Assembly (NCBI RefSeq): GCF_042677945.1
Contig: NZ_JBHUDN010000019.1
Origin: Haloplanus litoreus
GTDB taxonomy: Archaea > Halobacteriota > Halobacteria > Halobacteriales > Haloferacaceae
Length of the DNA: 64,000 nt
Reading direction: 5' to 3' (one strand)
Below the pieces are notes generated by a model that did no database searches, was not told the origin of the DNA, and saw only the letters and a list, made by a program, of their open reading frames with translations. A program made the translations under genes and the position numbers. Shown here one piece after another: positions 25,868 to 32,592 of the stretch; the first letter of the stretch is position 1; each line of letters starts with the position of its first letter.

Positions 25868-27367
25868 GTGAACCCGACGATCCGAACCTCCCTCGACTCC
25901 TTCCGTGCGGCGGCCGCGACGGCGTCGCCGGGCGCCCGCGTGCCGGTCGAGGTGACCCTCGACGCCGATCCGTTCGAGGCCTACCGCCGGGCGCGCGGTG
26001 ACGCCCCCGCCGTGTTCTTCGAGACGTCGGGGGGACGGCCCGGCTGGGGCTACTTCGGCGTCGAACCCGACGCAGTCTACGAGGTTGGGGGGAACGAGGA
26101 CGGCGTCCTGCGGACGATCACCGACCTGGTCGAGGCGGCGTCACTCGTCCGCGGCGACTGCGAGATTCCCTATCCCGGTGGCTTCTTCGGATGGCTCTCC
26201 TACGACGCAGTCAGGGAAATCGAGGCTCTGCCGTCGACCACCGTCGACGACCGGGGACTCCCGCGTCTCCAGTTGGCGCGATACACCTGCCTCGCCGCGT
26301 GGCGAACGGGCGAATCGGTGCTGCGCTTCGTCGCGACGCCGCGGGTCGGCGGCGACACGGACGGCGAGCGGGTGGAGACCACGCCGACGGACGGCGACGC
26401 CGTCGACGCCGCCTACGAGCGCGGCCTGCAGCGGGCACTCGACCTCGCCGACGCAGCACGAACGGGTGATCCGTCCGTCGACCCACCGCCGACGACCGGT
26501 CCGGTCACCTTCCGGAGTTCGTGTGACCGCACGGCGTACCGCGACCGGGTGCGTCGGGTCAAAGGGTACATCCGCGACGGCGACACGTTCCAGGCGAACG
26601 TCTCGCACCGACTGACCGCCCCGGCCGCGGTCCATCCCGTCGAGGCCTTCGCCGCGCTCCGCACGGTGAACCCGGCGCCGTACTCCGGGCTGGTGGAGTT
26701 CCCGGGCGTAGATCTGGTGAGTGCGAGTCCGGAGCTCCTGCTGGAACGGGACGGCAACCGACTGGAGACCGAACCGATCGCCGGTACCCGCCCGCGGGGC
26801 GAAGACGGGGCGGCGGACCGCCGCCTGCGGGCCGACCTCCGGAACGACGAGAAGGAGCGGGCGGAACACGCGATGCTGGTCGATTTAGAGCGCAACGACC
26901 TGGGGAAGGTAAGCGAGTACGGATCGGTCACGGTCGACGAGTACCGCCGGATAGACGAGTATTCGGAGGTGTTTCACCTCGTCTCGACGGTGTCCGGTCG
27001 CCTCCACGAGGGGTACGACCTCGGCGACGCCATCGGCGCCCTGTTCCCCGGGGGGACCATCACGGGCGCCCCCAAACCGCGGACGATGGAGATCATCGAC
27101 GAGGTGGAGCACCACCGCCGCGGGCCGTACACGGGCAGCATGGCGGCCATCGGCTTCGACGGGCGAGCGACGCTCAACATCATCATTCGGACGCTGGTCC
27201 GTCACGGCGACGAGTACCACCTCCGGGTGGGCGGCGGCGTGGTCCACGACTCGGTGCCCGACCGGGAGTACGACGAGACGCTGGCGAAGGCACAGGCGCT
27301 GATCACCGCCGTCGACACCGCCCTCGGCGACGACACGGAGATGGACGTGGAGGCGGGCGCCGGATGA
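25868..27367 (+). CDS. pabB: Aminodeoxychorismate (or anthranilate) synthase component I, PabB-like
   Basis: A 499-residue chorismate-utilising enzyme. The gene order with an amidotransferase and a class IV aminotransferase points to p-aminobenzoate synthesis. Seen: DGDTFQANVSHRL (Asn as in PabB), LVSASPELLLERDGN, PIAGTRPRG, AEHAMLVDLERNDLGK and FPGGTITGAPKPRTMEI. The residue equivalent to the catalytic Lys of Escherichia coli PabB (PIKGT) is Ala here, as in TrpE, so anthranilate synthase activity cannot be excluded. It has a GTG start, and its TGA overlaps the next ATG (ATGA). Confidence 0.85.
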   Translation: MNPTIRTSLDSFRAAAATASPGARVPVEVTLDADPFEAYRRARGDAPAVFFETSGGRPGWGYFGVEPDAVYEVGGNEDGVLRTITDLVEAASLVRGDCEIPYPGGFFGWLSYDAVREIEALPSTTVDDRGLPRLQLARYTCLAAWRTGESVLRFVATPRVGGDTDGERVETTPTDGDAVDAAYERGLQRALDLADAARTGDPSVDPPPTTGPVTFRSSCDRTAYRDRVRRVKGYIRDGDTFQANVSHRLTAPAAVHPVEAFAALRTVNPAPYSGLVEFPGVDLVSASPELLLERDGNRLETEPIAGTRPRGEDGAADRRLRADLRNDEKERAEHAMLVDLERNDLGKVSEYGSVTVDEYRRIDEYSEVFHLVSTVSGRLHEGYDLGDAIGALFPGGTITGAPKPRTMEIIDEVEHHRRGPYTGSMAAIGFDGRATLNIIIRTLVRHGDEYHLRVGGGVVHDSVPDREYDETLAKAQALITAVDTALGDDTEMDVEAGAG

Positions 27368-27945
27368 CCCGGGTTCTCGTCGTCGACAACTACGACTCCT
27401 TCGCGTACAACCTCGTCCAGTACGTCGGCGGGGCGGCCGACGAGGTGCTCGTCCGCCGGAACGACGCGGTGGACGTGGCGGGGATCCAGGCGATCGATCC
27501 GGACGCCATCGTCGTCTCTCCCGGCCCGGGAACGCCCCGGGATGCGGGCGTGTCGATGCCGGTGTTCGCCGACCTCGAGTACCCGACTCTCGGAGTCTGT
27601 CTCGGCCACCAGGCGCTCTGTGCAGTCCACGGCGCGGAGGTGGGCCACGCCCCCGAGGTGGTCCACGGCAAGCGGTCGACGATCAGCCACGACGGCCACG
27701 GGGTCTTCGCCGGCCTCCCAGACCGAATCGAGGTGGGTCGGTACCACTCGCTGGCGGTCGAGCGAACGGACGTACCCACAGTTCTGGAGGAGACGGCTCA
27801 CACCGACGACGAGAACGGCGTCGTGATGGGCGTCCGCCACCGGAAGAAACCCCACGTAGGCGTGCAGTTTCATCCGGAGAGCATCCTGACCGACGACGGA
27901 CAGCAACTCGTCCGCAACTTTCTGGACCGATGCAGTACCACGTGA
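27364..27945 (+). CDS. pabA: Glutamine amidotransferase component II (PabA/TrpG)
   Basis: A 193-residue class I amidotransferase supplying ammonia to component I. The catalytic triad is visible: Cys in LGVCLGHQAL (near 80) and His and Glu in VQFHPESIL (near 168-170). The oxyanion loop is SPGPGTPRDAG. It overlaps pabB by 4 nt and pabC by 16 nt, the tight coupling of a stoichiometric complex. Confidence 0.93.
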   Translation: MTRVLVVDNYDSFAYNLVQYVGGAADEVLVRRNDAVDVAGIQAIDPDAIVVSPGPGTPRDAGVSMPVFADLEYPTLGVCLGHQALCAVHGAEVGHAPEVVHGKRSTISHDGHGVFAGLPDRIEVGRYHSLAVERTDVPTVLEETAHTDDENGVVMGVRHRKKPHVGVQFHPESILTDDGQQLVRNFLDRCSTT

Positions 27946-28796
27946 ACGGCCACCTCGTGCCCGCCGCGGAGGCGACGGTGCGGGTCGACGACCGGGGCTT
28001 CCTCTACGGCGACGCCGGGTTCGAGACGTGCCGGGCCTACGACGGGACGGTCTTCGAGTGGGACGCTCACCGCGACAGGCTCGTCGGGACCTGCGAGACC
28101 CTCGGCATGGGCGAGGCCGTCCCCGGTGACCTCCGGGAGCGCATCGCGGCCACGCTGGACGCGAACGACCTCGACGACGCCTACGTCCGCGTCTCGGTGA
28201 CGCGGGGGGTCCAGCCCGGGAAGTTGACGCCCGACCCGGCGGTGGACCCCTCGGTCGTCGTCATCGTCAAGCCGCTCCCCCGAGGCGGCGTCGGGGGGGA
28301 GTCGACGTGGGACGATCCGGCGACGGTGCGGACGGTCGACCGACGACGGATCCCGGAGTCGGCGATGCCCGCCGACGCCAAGACGCACAACTATCTCGAC
28401 GGCATCCTGGCACGACTCGAACTCCGAGACACCGACGCGGACGAGGCCCTGATCCGCGATACGGAGGGGTTCGTCGCCGAGGGCGCGACGAGCAACGTCT
28501 TCGTCGTCGCCGACGGGGTGCTGAAGACGCCGGCCCTGTCGGGGCCGATTCTCCCGGGCGTGACGCGTGCCGTCGTCCTCGATCTGGCGGCGGACCTGGA
28601 CGTCCCGGTGGAGACGGGGGCTTACGGCGTCGAGACGGTCCGCACGGCCGACGAGGCGTTCCTGACGAACACGACGTGGGAGATCAGACCCGTAGCGGCC
28701 GTCGACGACGTCGCCGTCGGCGGCGGTCCGATCACCGACCGACTCGCGGCGGCGTTCGACCGGCGGGTCGAGGCGGTACACTACCGGCGTGGGTGA
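27930..28796 (+). CDS. pabC: Class IV aminotransferase / aminodeoxychorismate lyase
   Basis: A 288-residue PLP fold-type IV enzyme, expected to release pyruvate from aminodeoxychorismate to give p-aminobenzoate. The N-terminus VDDRGFLYGDAGFETCRAYDG is typical. The PLP lysine is in PADAKTHNYLDGILAR (near 151), followed by GFVAEGATSNVFVV and LTNTTWEIRPVAAVDD. Branched-chain or D-amino acid aminotransferases share these motifs; the operon context favours PabC. Confidence 0.85.
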   Translation: MQYHVNGHLVPAAEATVRVDDRGFLYGDAGFETCRAYDGTVFEWDAHRDRLVGTCETLGMGEAVPGDLRERIAATLDANDLDDAYVRVSVTRGVQPGKLTPDPAVDPSVVVIVKPLPRGGVGGESTWDDPATVRTVDRRRIPESAMPADAKTHNYLDGILARLELRDTDADEALIRDTEGFVAEGATSNVFVVADGVLKTPALSGPILPGVTRAVVLDLAADLDVPVETGAYGVETVRTADEAFLTNTTWEIRPVAAVDDVAVGGGPITDRLAAAFDRRVEAVHYRRG

Positions 28797-28870
28797 CCCG
28801 GCGAGGACCTATCAGCTTCGACATTGTTGTCTGACGATGGTTTATGAGCGGCGGGAGCCGTGTTCGGAAC

Positions 28871-29356
28871 ATGGACACGAATCCCATAGAGACGGAGCGA
28901 TCCGAATCGGACTCCACGGACGACGACGCCGAGACGGCGGCGACGGCGAGCGTCGTCGAGGCGGACGACGCCGCCACGGACGGCGGCGAGACCGACACAG
29001 AGGCCGAGTCGGGCGGGTCGAGCGCGGTCGGACCGCTGACCATCACGCTGCCGGACGGGAGCGAGAGCGTCTCGGAGGCGATTCTCTCTCACCGGCGGAT
29101 GCTCACGAACCCGTCGGATCACGGGCTGGTCTCGGCCGACGAGGCCGACGAGGCCCGCGAGGCGATCGAGACGCTGTCGGAGGAAGTTCCCGAGGACCTC
29201 CAGGGCGAGTTGGAGACGCTCAACGCGTCTATCGAGGGGATGACGGCGAGACTCGACCGGCACGAACGACGGATCGCCGAGCTTCAGGATACGGTGGAGT
29301 CGCTCGCGGAGATTCTGGGCGCGTCCGTCGAGTTCGAACACCGCGGCAAAGCGTAG
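28871..29356 (+). CDS. Haloarchaeal coiled-coil protein (DUF7310-like)
   Basis: A 161-residue very acidic protein. The first 60 residues are Asp/Glu/Ala/Thr-rich and probably disordered. A middle block (TLPDGSESVSEAILSHRRM) and a C-terminal heptad-like helix (LETLNASIEGMTARLDRHER, then IAELQDTVESLAEILG) suggest a coiled coil. It matches from memory a Halobacteria-only family labelled DUF7310. The start at 28871 was chosen over 28844 because the upstream tttatg (28841-28846) looks like a TATA box 25-30 nt before it. Confidence 0.7.
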   Translation: MDTNPIETERSESDSTDDDAETAATASVVEADDAATDGGETDTEAESGGSSAVGPLTITLPDGSESVSEAILSHRRMLTNPSDHGLVSADEADEAREAIETLSEEVPEDLQGELETLNASIEGMTARLDRHERRIAELQDTVESLAEILGASVEFEHRGKA

Positions 29357-29412
29357 TCGATCGCTGCGCGGACCGAAAGCCACTTGCGGTGGAACGGGAA
29401 ACGGAGACCCGG

Positions 29413-29497
29413 GCGAGGGTGGCCGAGCCAGGCCAAAGGCGGCGGGCTTAAGACCCGCTCTCGAAGGAGTTCGGGGGTTCGAATCCCCTCCCTCGCA
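29413..29497 (+). tRNA. tRNA-Leu (UAA)
   Basis: An 85-nt type II tRNA. Acceptor arms GCGAGGG (29413-29419) and CCCTCGC (29490-29496) pair, with discriminator A. The anticodon stem GCGGG/CCCGC encloses the loop CTTAAGA with anticodon TAA (29449-29451). A long variable arm follows, then T-arm GGGGG-TTCGAAT-CCCCT. No intron; CCA is not encoded. A degenerate copy of its 3' end lies about 110 bp downstream. Confidence 0.97.
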
Positions 29498-29608
29498 CTG
29501 CCGCTCCGAACGAACGTGAGGAGCGTGCAGTGCGTCCAGGGAGTCGAACCACGGTCGTTCCGTTCGCTTCGCTCACTTCTCTCCCCGGTTCGACTCCCCT
29601 GCCTCACA
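29476..29608 (+). repeat. Degenerate second copy of the tRNA-Leu 3' end (possible att relic)
   Basis: The last 22 nt of the tRNA (29476-29497) recur at 29587-29608 with 19 of 22 matches. Integrative elements of haloarchaea use tRNA 3' ends as attachment sites and leave such duplications. Only 89 bp separate the copies and no integrase is seen, so this would be a scar. Confidence 0.55.
29539..29598. repeat. 12-bp inverted repeat downstream of tRNA-Leu
   Basis: gggagtcgaacc (29539-29550) is the exact reverse complement of ggttcgactccc (29587-29598). The second arm overlaps the tRNA-like copy, so T-arm-like sequence exists here in both orientations. The spacer is 36 nt. Confidence 0.7.
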
Positions 29609-29620
29609 ACGAGTGAGGCA
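29600..29620. repeat. 8-bp hairpin
   Basis: TGCCTCAC and GTGAGGCA form a perfect stem around a 5-nt loop (aacga). It follows the tRNA-like copy directly and could be a processing or termination hairpin. Confidence 0.5.
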
Positions 29621-29712
29621 TCCAGAGGTGCCGAACGAATGCGTCGAGAGTCGTACTGTACTACCGAAGCCACGGACGAAACACGCACGACGCGGTCGCT
29701 CGATGGTCGACG

Positions 29713-29816
29713 GTCAAAAGCGAAAAGCGATGTACGGGGAAAGAGGGTCCGTACGATCGCTTGCCGCCCTGAATTGGTCCCCGCTGACGCTTCGGCCCTC
29801 CAGACGAAGCGTCACT
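29713..29816 (-). ncRNA. Candidate small RNA with two stem-loops
   Basis: On the minus strand a clear TATA box TTTAAG (29843-29838) precedes by about 25 nt a perfect 10-bp stem, TGACGCTTCG/CGAAGCGTCA (29814-29785, 10-nt loop). A second stem follows (29760-29727: GCGAT+CCGTAC-type arms of 11 bp with one bulge, 11-nt loop). It is followed directly by T-rich cgcttttcgcttttg, resembling an archaeal terminator. No coding sequence fits. The flanking CCCC/GGGG could extend the first stem. The sequence is not one I recognise as RNase P, SRP or a C/D-box RNA. Confidence 0.4.
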
Positions 29817-29825
29817 TGGGGCAAA

Positions 29826-29853
29826 CGGCGGCAGAAACTTAAACATGCCGCCG
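29826..29853. promoter_or_regulatory. Palindrome enclosing a TATA-like element
   Basis: CGGCGGCA (29826-29833) and TGCCGCCG (29846-29853) are perfect inverted arms around a 12-nt AT-rich centre that contains cttaaa, the TATA box of the minus-strand small-RNA candidate. A repressor bound here would occlude that promoter. Confidence 0.4.
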
Positions 29854-29934
29854 TCGGCAGGATGCTGGGGGAGCCGAAAGTCGCCACCTCGACGACGCGA
29901 GGGACTTTTTGCCGCTCACGCCCTGTCGTTCCGT

Positions 29935-30420
29935 ATGAGCGAGACCACCGGACGGGCCACACGGGCGTTCCGCGACCACGAGATGTTCGCCAGCACCGAC
30001 GACGACCGGTTCGAAGCGACGACGACGGCCTTCGATGCCGTCGTGGAGGCAGTCGAGAACGAGGGACGGATCGACTACGCGGTGGAGATCCGAGCGCCGT
30101 CGCTCTCGGCGGCCGTCGACGGCGACGTGGCGGCGGTCGTCGAGGAGGGATGGATGGAGACGCTGGAACTGCGGGTGGCGGACGCCGACGGCGTCGTCCG
30201 CGGCGACCACGAATTCGACCCGGCGGTTCGACTGACCGACACGGAGGTGGTCGTCGAGATGTCCTTTACCGACATCGACGAACGGCGGGGCGTCGACGAC
30301 GCCGCCGCCATCGTGAACTACGTCGAGGGCACCTACGTCCAAGGGATCATCCCGGGCTACGACTACACCGGACCAGTGGCGCAGTTGGTCGACCGGGCAC
30401 AGGGGAACGCGGGTCGGTAG
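29935..30420 (+). CDS. Haloarchaeal DUF5813-like protein
   Basis: A 161-residue acidic soluble protein starting MSETTGRATRAFRDHEMF. Conserved-looking blocks are YAVEIRAPSLSAAVDGDV and AAAIVNYVEGTYVQGIIPG. No motif points to a function; the sequence recalls a Halobacteria-only family (DUF5813, from memory). A longer frame back to 29845 was rejected because it enters the structured intergenic region. Confidence 0.78.
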   Translation: MSETTGRATRAFRDHEMFASTDDDRFEATTTAFDAVVEAVENEGRIDYAVEIRAPSLSAAVDGDVAAVVEEGWMETLELRVADADGVVRGDHEFDPAVRLTDTEVVVEMSFTDIDERRGVDDAAAIVNYVEGTYVQGIIPGYDYTGPVAQLVDRAQGNAGR

Positions 30421-30465
30421 GTGCGGAAGCGACAGTGAAAAGCCGGTCGAGCCCCCAGATCCGCT

Positions 30466-30786
30466 ATGGCGACTCTCCTGGATGTTGCCCTGATGGCCGT
30501 CGTCTTCGTCGGTAACACCCTCGTCGCGGCGGTGATGACCCGCTTTTTCCGCATCCAGTTGCACACCCGGTGGGGGACCGTCGTGTACACGGCGCTGCTC
30601 GTCCCGGTGGTACTCGTGATAACGACCATCGTCGCGTTCAGCCTCGGTGTCGGCGTCGACCTCGGGAGCGCCGGCGCCGTCCTCGGCCTGATGGTCGGGC
30701 TCCCGATGGCGCTCGGCGTGACCATCGACGTGTTGTACGTCCCGGCGCCGGACGAGTACGAACTGCCCGACACGGCGGGGCGCTAG
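30466..30786 (+). CDS. Small three-helix membrane protein
   Basis: A 106-residue protein with three hydrophobic segments (about 5-25, 38-60, 67-90) and a short acidic tail. It matches from memory the Halobacteria-only DUF7991 type. Its TAG stop shares CTAG with the stop of the convergent tmk gene, so no intergenic spacer exists. Confidence 0.75.
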   Translation: MATLLDVALMAVVFVGNTLVAAVMTRFFRIQLHTRWGTVVYTALLVPVVLVITTIVAFSLGVGVDLGSAGAVLGLMVGLPMALGVTIDVLYVPAPDEYELPDTAGR

Positions 30787-31367
30787 TCGAGCAGTCGGTC
30801 GACGACCGCCGTCACGTCGTCGAGAACGGTCGCTTGCGGACGCGTGGCGTCGATGCGGACGAACCGGTCCGGGTGCTCGTCGATCAGTCGCTCGTATCCT
30901 GCACGGACCGCACGGAGGTGGTCCACCCGCTCGAACTTGTTCGTCCGGCCGCTTCGCTCGGCGGCCGTCTCGGGGTCGACGTCGAGATAGAGCGTGGCGT
31001 CCGGTGGCCGAGAGATCGGGCCGTGGATGGAGCGTACGTATTCGAAGGGGTCGGCGAGCGTGGAGTCGGCGAGCGTCGCCGCCTGGTAGGCGATCCGGGA
31101 GTCCGAGTAGCGATCCGAGACGACGGTCGATCCGTCGGCAAGGGCGGGACGGATCACCCGCGAGAGGTGGTCGGCGTGGTCGGCCATGTAGAGGAAGAGT
31201 TCCGCCAGCGGGTCGGCGTCGTCGTCGTCGACGGAGCGGAGGACGGCCTCGCCGTACCACGAATCGGTGGGCTCGCGCGTGAAGACGGCCGCCGGATAGC
31301 GGTCACGGAGCGCCCGCCAGGCCGTCGTCTTGCCGCTCCCGTCGAGTCCCTCCAGCGTGATGAGCAT
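30783..31367 (-). CDS. tmk: Thymidylate kinase
   Basis: A 194-residue dTMP kinase, phosphorylating dTMP to dTDP. The P-loop is EGLDGSGKTT (residues 6-15), the DRY/S-type motif is VVSDRYSDSRIAYQ (near 83-96), and the lid region is TAAERSGRTNKFE. A minus-strand gttaat TATA-like element (31396-31391) lies about 27 nt before the ATG, consistent with a leaderless mRNA. Confidence 0.95.
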   Translation of the reverse strand: MLITLEGLDGSGKTTAWRALRDRYPAAVFTREPTDSWYGEAVLRSVDDDDADPLAELFLYMADHADHLSRVIRPALADGSTVVSDRYSDSRIAYQAATLADSTLADPFEYVRSIHGPISRPPDATLYLDVDPETAAERSGRTNKFERVDHLRAVRAGYERLIDEHPDRFVRIDATRPQATVLDDVTAVVDRLLD

Positions 31368-31488
31368 GGCCGACGTTACGGAGGGAGGGGATTAACCGTC
31401 CGGGTCCGCGACGCGGGGCGACCTCGCCGGATCTATTGAATCCATGATATATAGTTGGAAACGCTCGCCGGCGGGCGAACGCCGCCGT

Positions 31489-31518
31489 GTTAACGGTTCA
31501 CAGCGCGTTAGCTTTAGG
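31489..31518 (+). promoter_or_regulatory. Promoter with upstream inverted repeat
   Basis: GTTAACG (31489-31495) and CGTTAGC (31506-31512) form an inverted repeat (6 of 7 bp, 10-nt spacer) that directly abuts tttagg (31513-31518), the likely TATA box of the NDUFA9-like gene at 31543. It could be an activator or BRE-adjacent regulator site. Confidence 0.4.
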
Positions 31519-31531
31519 TCGATTCGCGGAA

Positions 31532-31546
31532 ATGTATAGGCTATGA
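31532..31546 (+). other. Micro-ORF overlapping the NDUFA9-like start
   Basis: ATG at 31532 reads MYRL and stops with a TGA inside the ATGA of the real start at 31543. It lies only about 17 nt after the TATA box, so it may not even be transcribed. Confidence 0.15.
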
Positions 31547-32430
31547 AGATTCTTGTAACCGGCGGGACGGGATTCGTCGGCCGATACCTGTGCCGCGAAC
31601 TGAAGTCTCGGGGCCACTCGGTGACGGCGCTCGCACGGCAGCCGAGCAAGGGTGATCTACCGGGTGGGGTCGAGAAGGCGATGGGCGACGTAACGGCCTA
31701 CGACTCGCTGGTCGAACCCATGAGGGGGCACGACGCCGTCGTCAATCTGGTCGCGCTCTCGCCGCTGTTCAAGCCTTCCGGCGGCGACGAGATGCACGAC
31801 CGGATCCACCGGGGGGGAACCGAGAACGTCGTGCGCGCGGCCGAGGAGACGGGCGTCGAGAAGATCCTGCAGATGAGCGCGCTCGGCGCCGATCCGAACG
31901 GACCTACGGCGTACATCCGCGCCAAGGGCGCGGCCGAGGAAGTCGTCAAGTCGTCGTCGTTGCGCTACGTCATCTTCCGGCCGTCGGTGATCTTCGGCGA
32001 CGGTGGCGAGTTCGTTCCCTTCACGAAGAAACTCGCGCCACCGTACCTGACACCCCTTCCGGGCGGCGGGAAGACCCGCTTCCAGCCGATCTGGGTCGAA
32101 GACCTCGCCCCGATGCTCGCGACGGCCGTCGAGGACGACGCGTACGACGGCGGGGTCTACGAGGTCGGCGGCCCGGAACGACTGTCGCTCGCGGACGTCG
32201 CGCGCAAGGTCCACGGGAGCGAGGGGCGACCGGCGACCGTGATCCCGGTGCCGATGGCCCTCGCCAAGATCGGACTGTCGGTACTCGGATCGATTCCCGG
32301 CGCCCCGATGGGCGCCGATCAGTATCGATCGCTCCAGTTCGACAACACCACCGAACACAACGACGTGGGGGCGTTCGACGTCGACGAGTCGGCGCTCCGC
32401 ACCCTCGGCGACTACCTCGCCGACCGCTGA
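31543..32430 (+). CDS. NDUFA9-like atypical SDR (NAD(P)-binding) protein
   Basis: A 295-residue extended/atypical short-chain dehydrogenase. The Rossmann motif is MKILVTGGTGFVGRYL at the N-terminus, followed by VVNLVALSPLF, QMSALGAD and the YIRAKGAAEEVV segment in place of YxxxK. It resembles complex I NDUFA9-type and NmrA-like proteins that bind NAD(P)H without classical catalysis. No respiratory genes are adjacent, so the role is unknown. Confidence 0.85.
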   Translation: MKILVTGGTGFVGRYLCRELKSRGHSVTALARQPSKGDLPGGVEKAMGDVTAYDSLVEPMRGHDAVVNLVALSPLFKPSGGDEMHDRIHRGGTENVVRAAEETGVEKILQMSALGADPNGPTAYIRAKGAAEEVVKSSSLRYVIFRPSVIFGDGGEFVPFTKKLAPPYLTPLPGGGKTRFQPIWVEDLAPMLATAVEDDAYDGGVYEVGGPERLSLADVARKVHGSEGRPATVIPVPMALAKIGLSVLGSIPGAPMGADQYRSLQFDNTTEHNDVGAFDVDESALRTLGDYLADR

Positions 32431-32536
32431 CGGGCGTCCGCCATCCGTCAGACGCCGATCTGACGGGCGACACCGGACCGCAGTCGGTCGATTAGCTCTC
32501 GTATCTCGTCGACGAGAGGCGCCCCCTCCCACAAGG

Positions 32537-32542
32537 TTTATG
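32537..32542 (+). promoter_or_regulatory. TATA box of the cetZ1 transcript
   Basis: tttatg 27-32 nt upstream of ATG 32569, the micro-ORF before cetZ1, and about 50 nt upstream of the cetZ1 ATG. A transcript starting at the usual distance would begin at or next to the micro-ORF start. Confidence 0.5.
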
Positions 32543-32568
32543 GTCGTTTTGCGCCTGGATTCTTGCCA

Positions 32569-32592
32569 ATGAAGAGGCGTCTGAAACTATGA
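32569..32592 (+). other. Leader micro-ORF stop-start coupled to cetZ1
   Basis: ATG at 32569 reads MKRRLKL and ends in a TGA overlapping the cetZ1 ATG (ATGA). The TATA box spacing predicts a leaderless transcript opening exactly at this micro-ORF, so cetZ1 could be translated by termination-reinitiation. Confidence 0.4.

Larger units (their letters stand above)
29498..29934. other. Gene-free, inverted-repeat-rich region
   Basis: 437 bp between tRNA-Leu and the next gene, with no credible protein gene. It holds the tRNA-like copy, the 12-bp inverted repeat, four hairpins (29600-29620, 29727-29760, 29785-29814, 29826-29853) and the small-RNA candidate. Local composition is less GC-rich (caaaagcgaaaagcg) than its neighbours. 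Confidence 0.7.

Noticed and set aside
29587..29608. A second intact tRNA gene
   Set aside because: Only the 3' 22 nt resemble tRNA-Leu; the stems do not pair and no anticodon arm precedes it.
29384..29842. 152-codon plus-strand frame over the tRNA and downstream region
   Set aside because: It runs through the tRNA-Leu gene and the hairpin region with no protein-like conservation.
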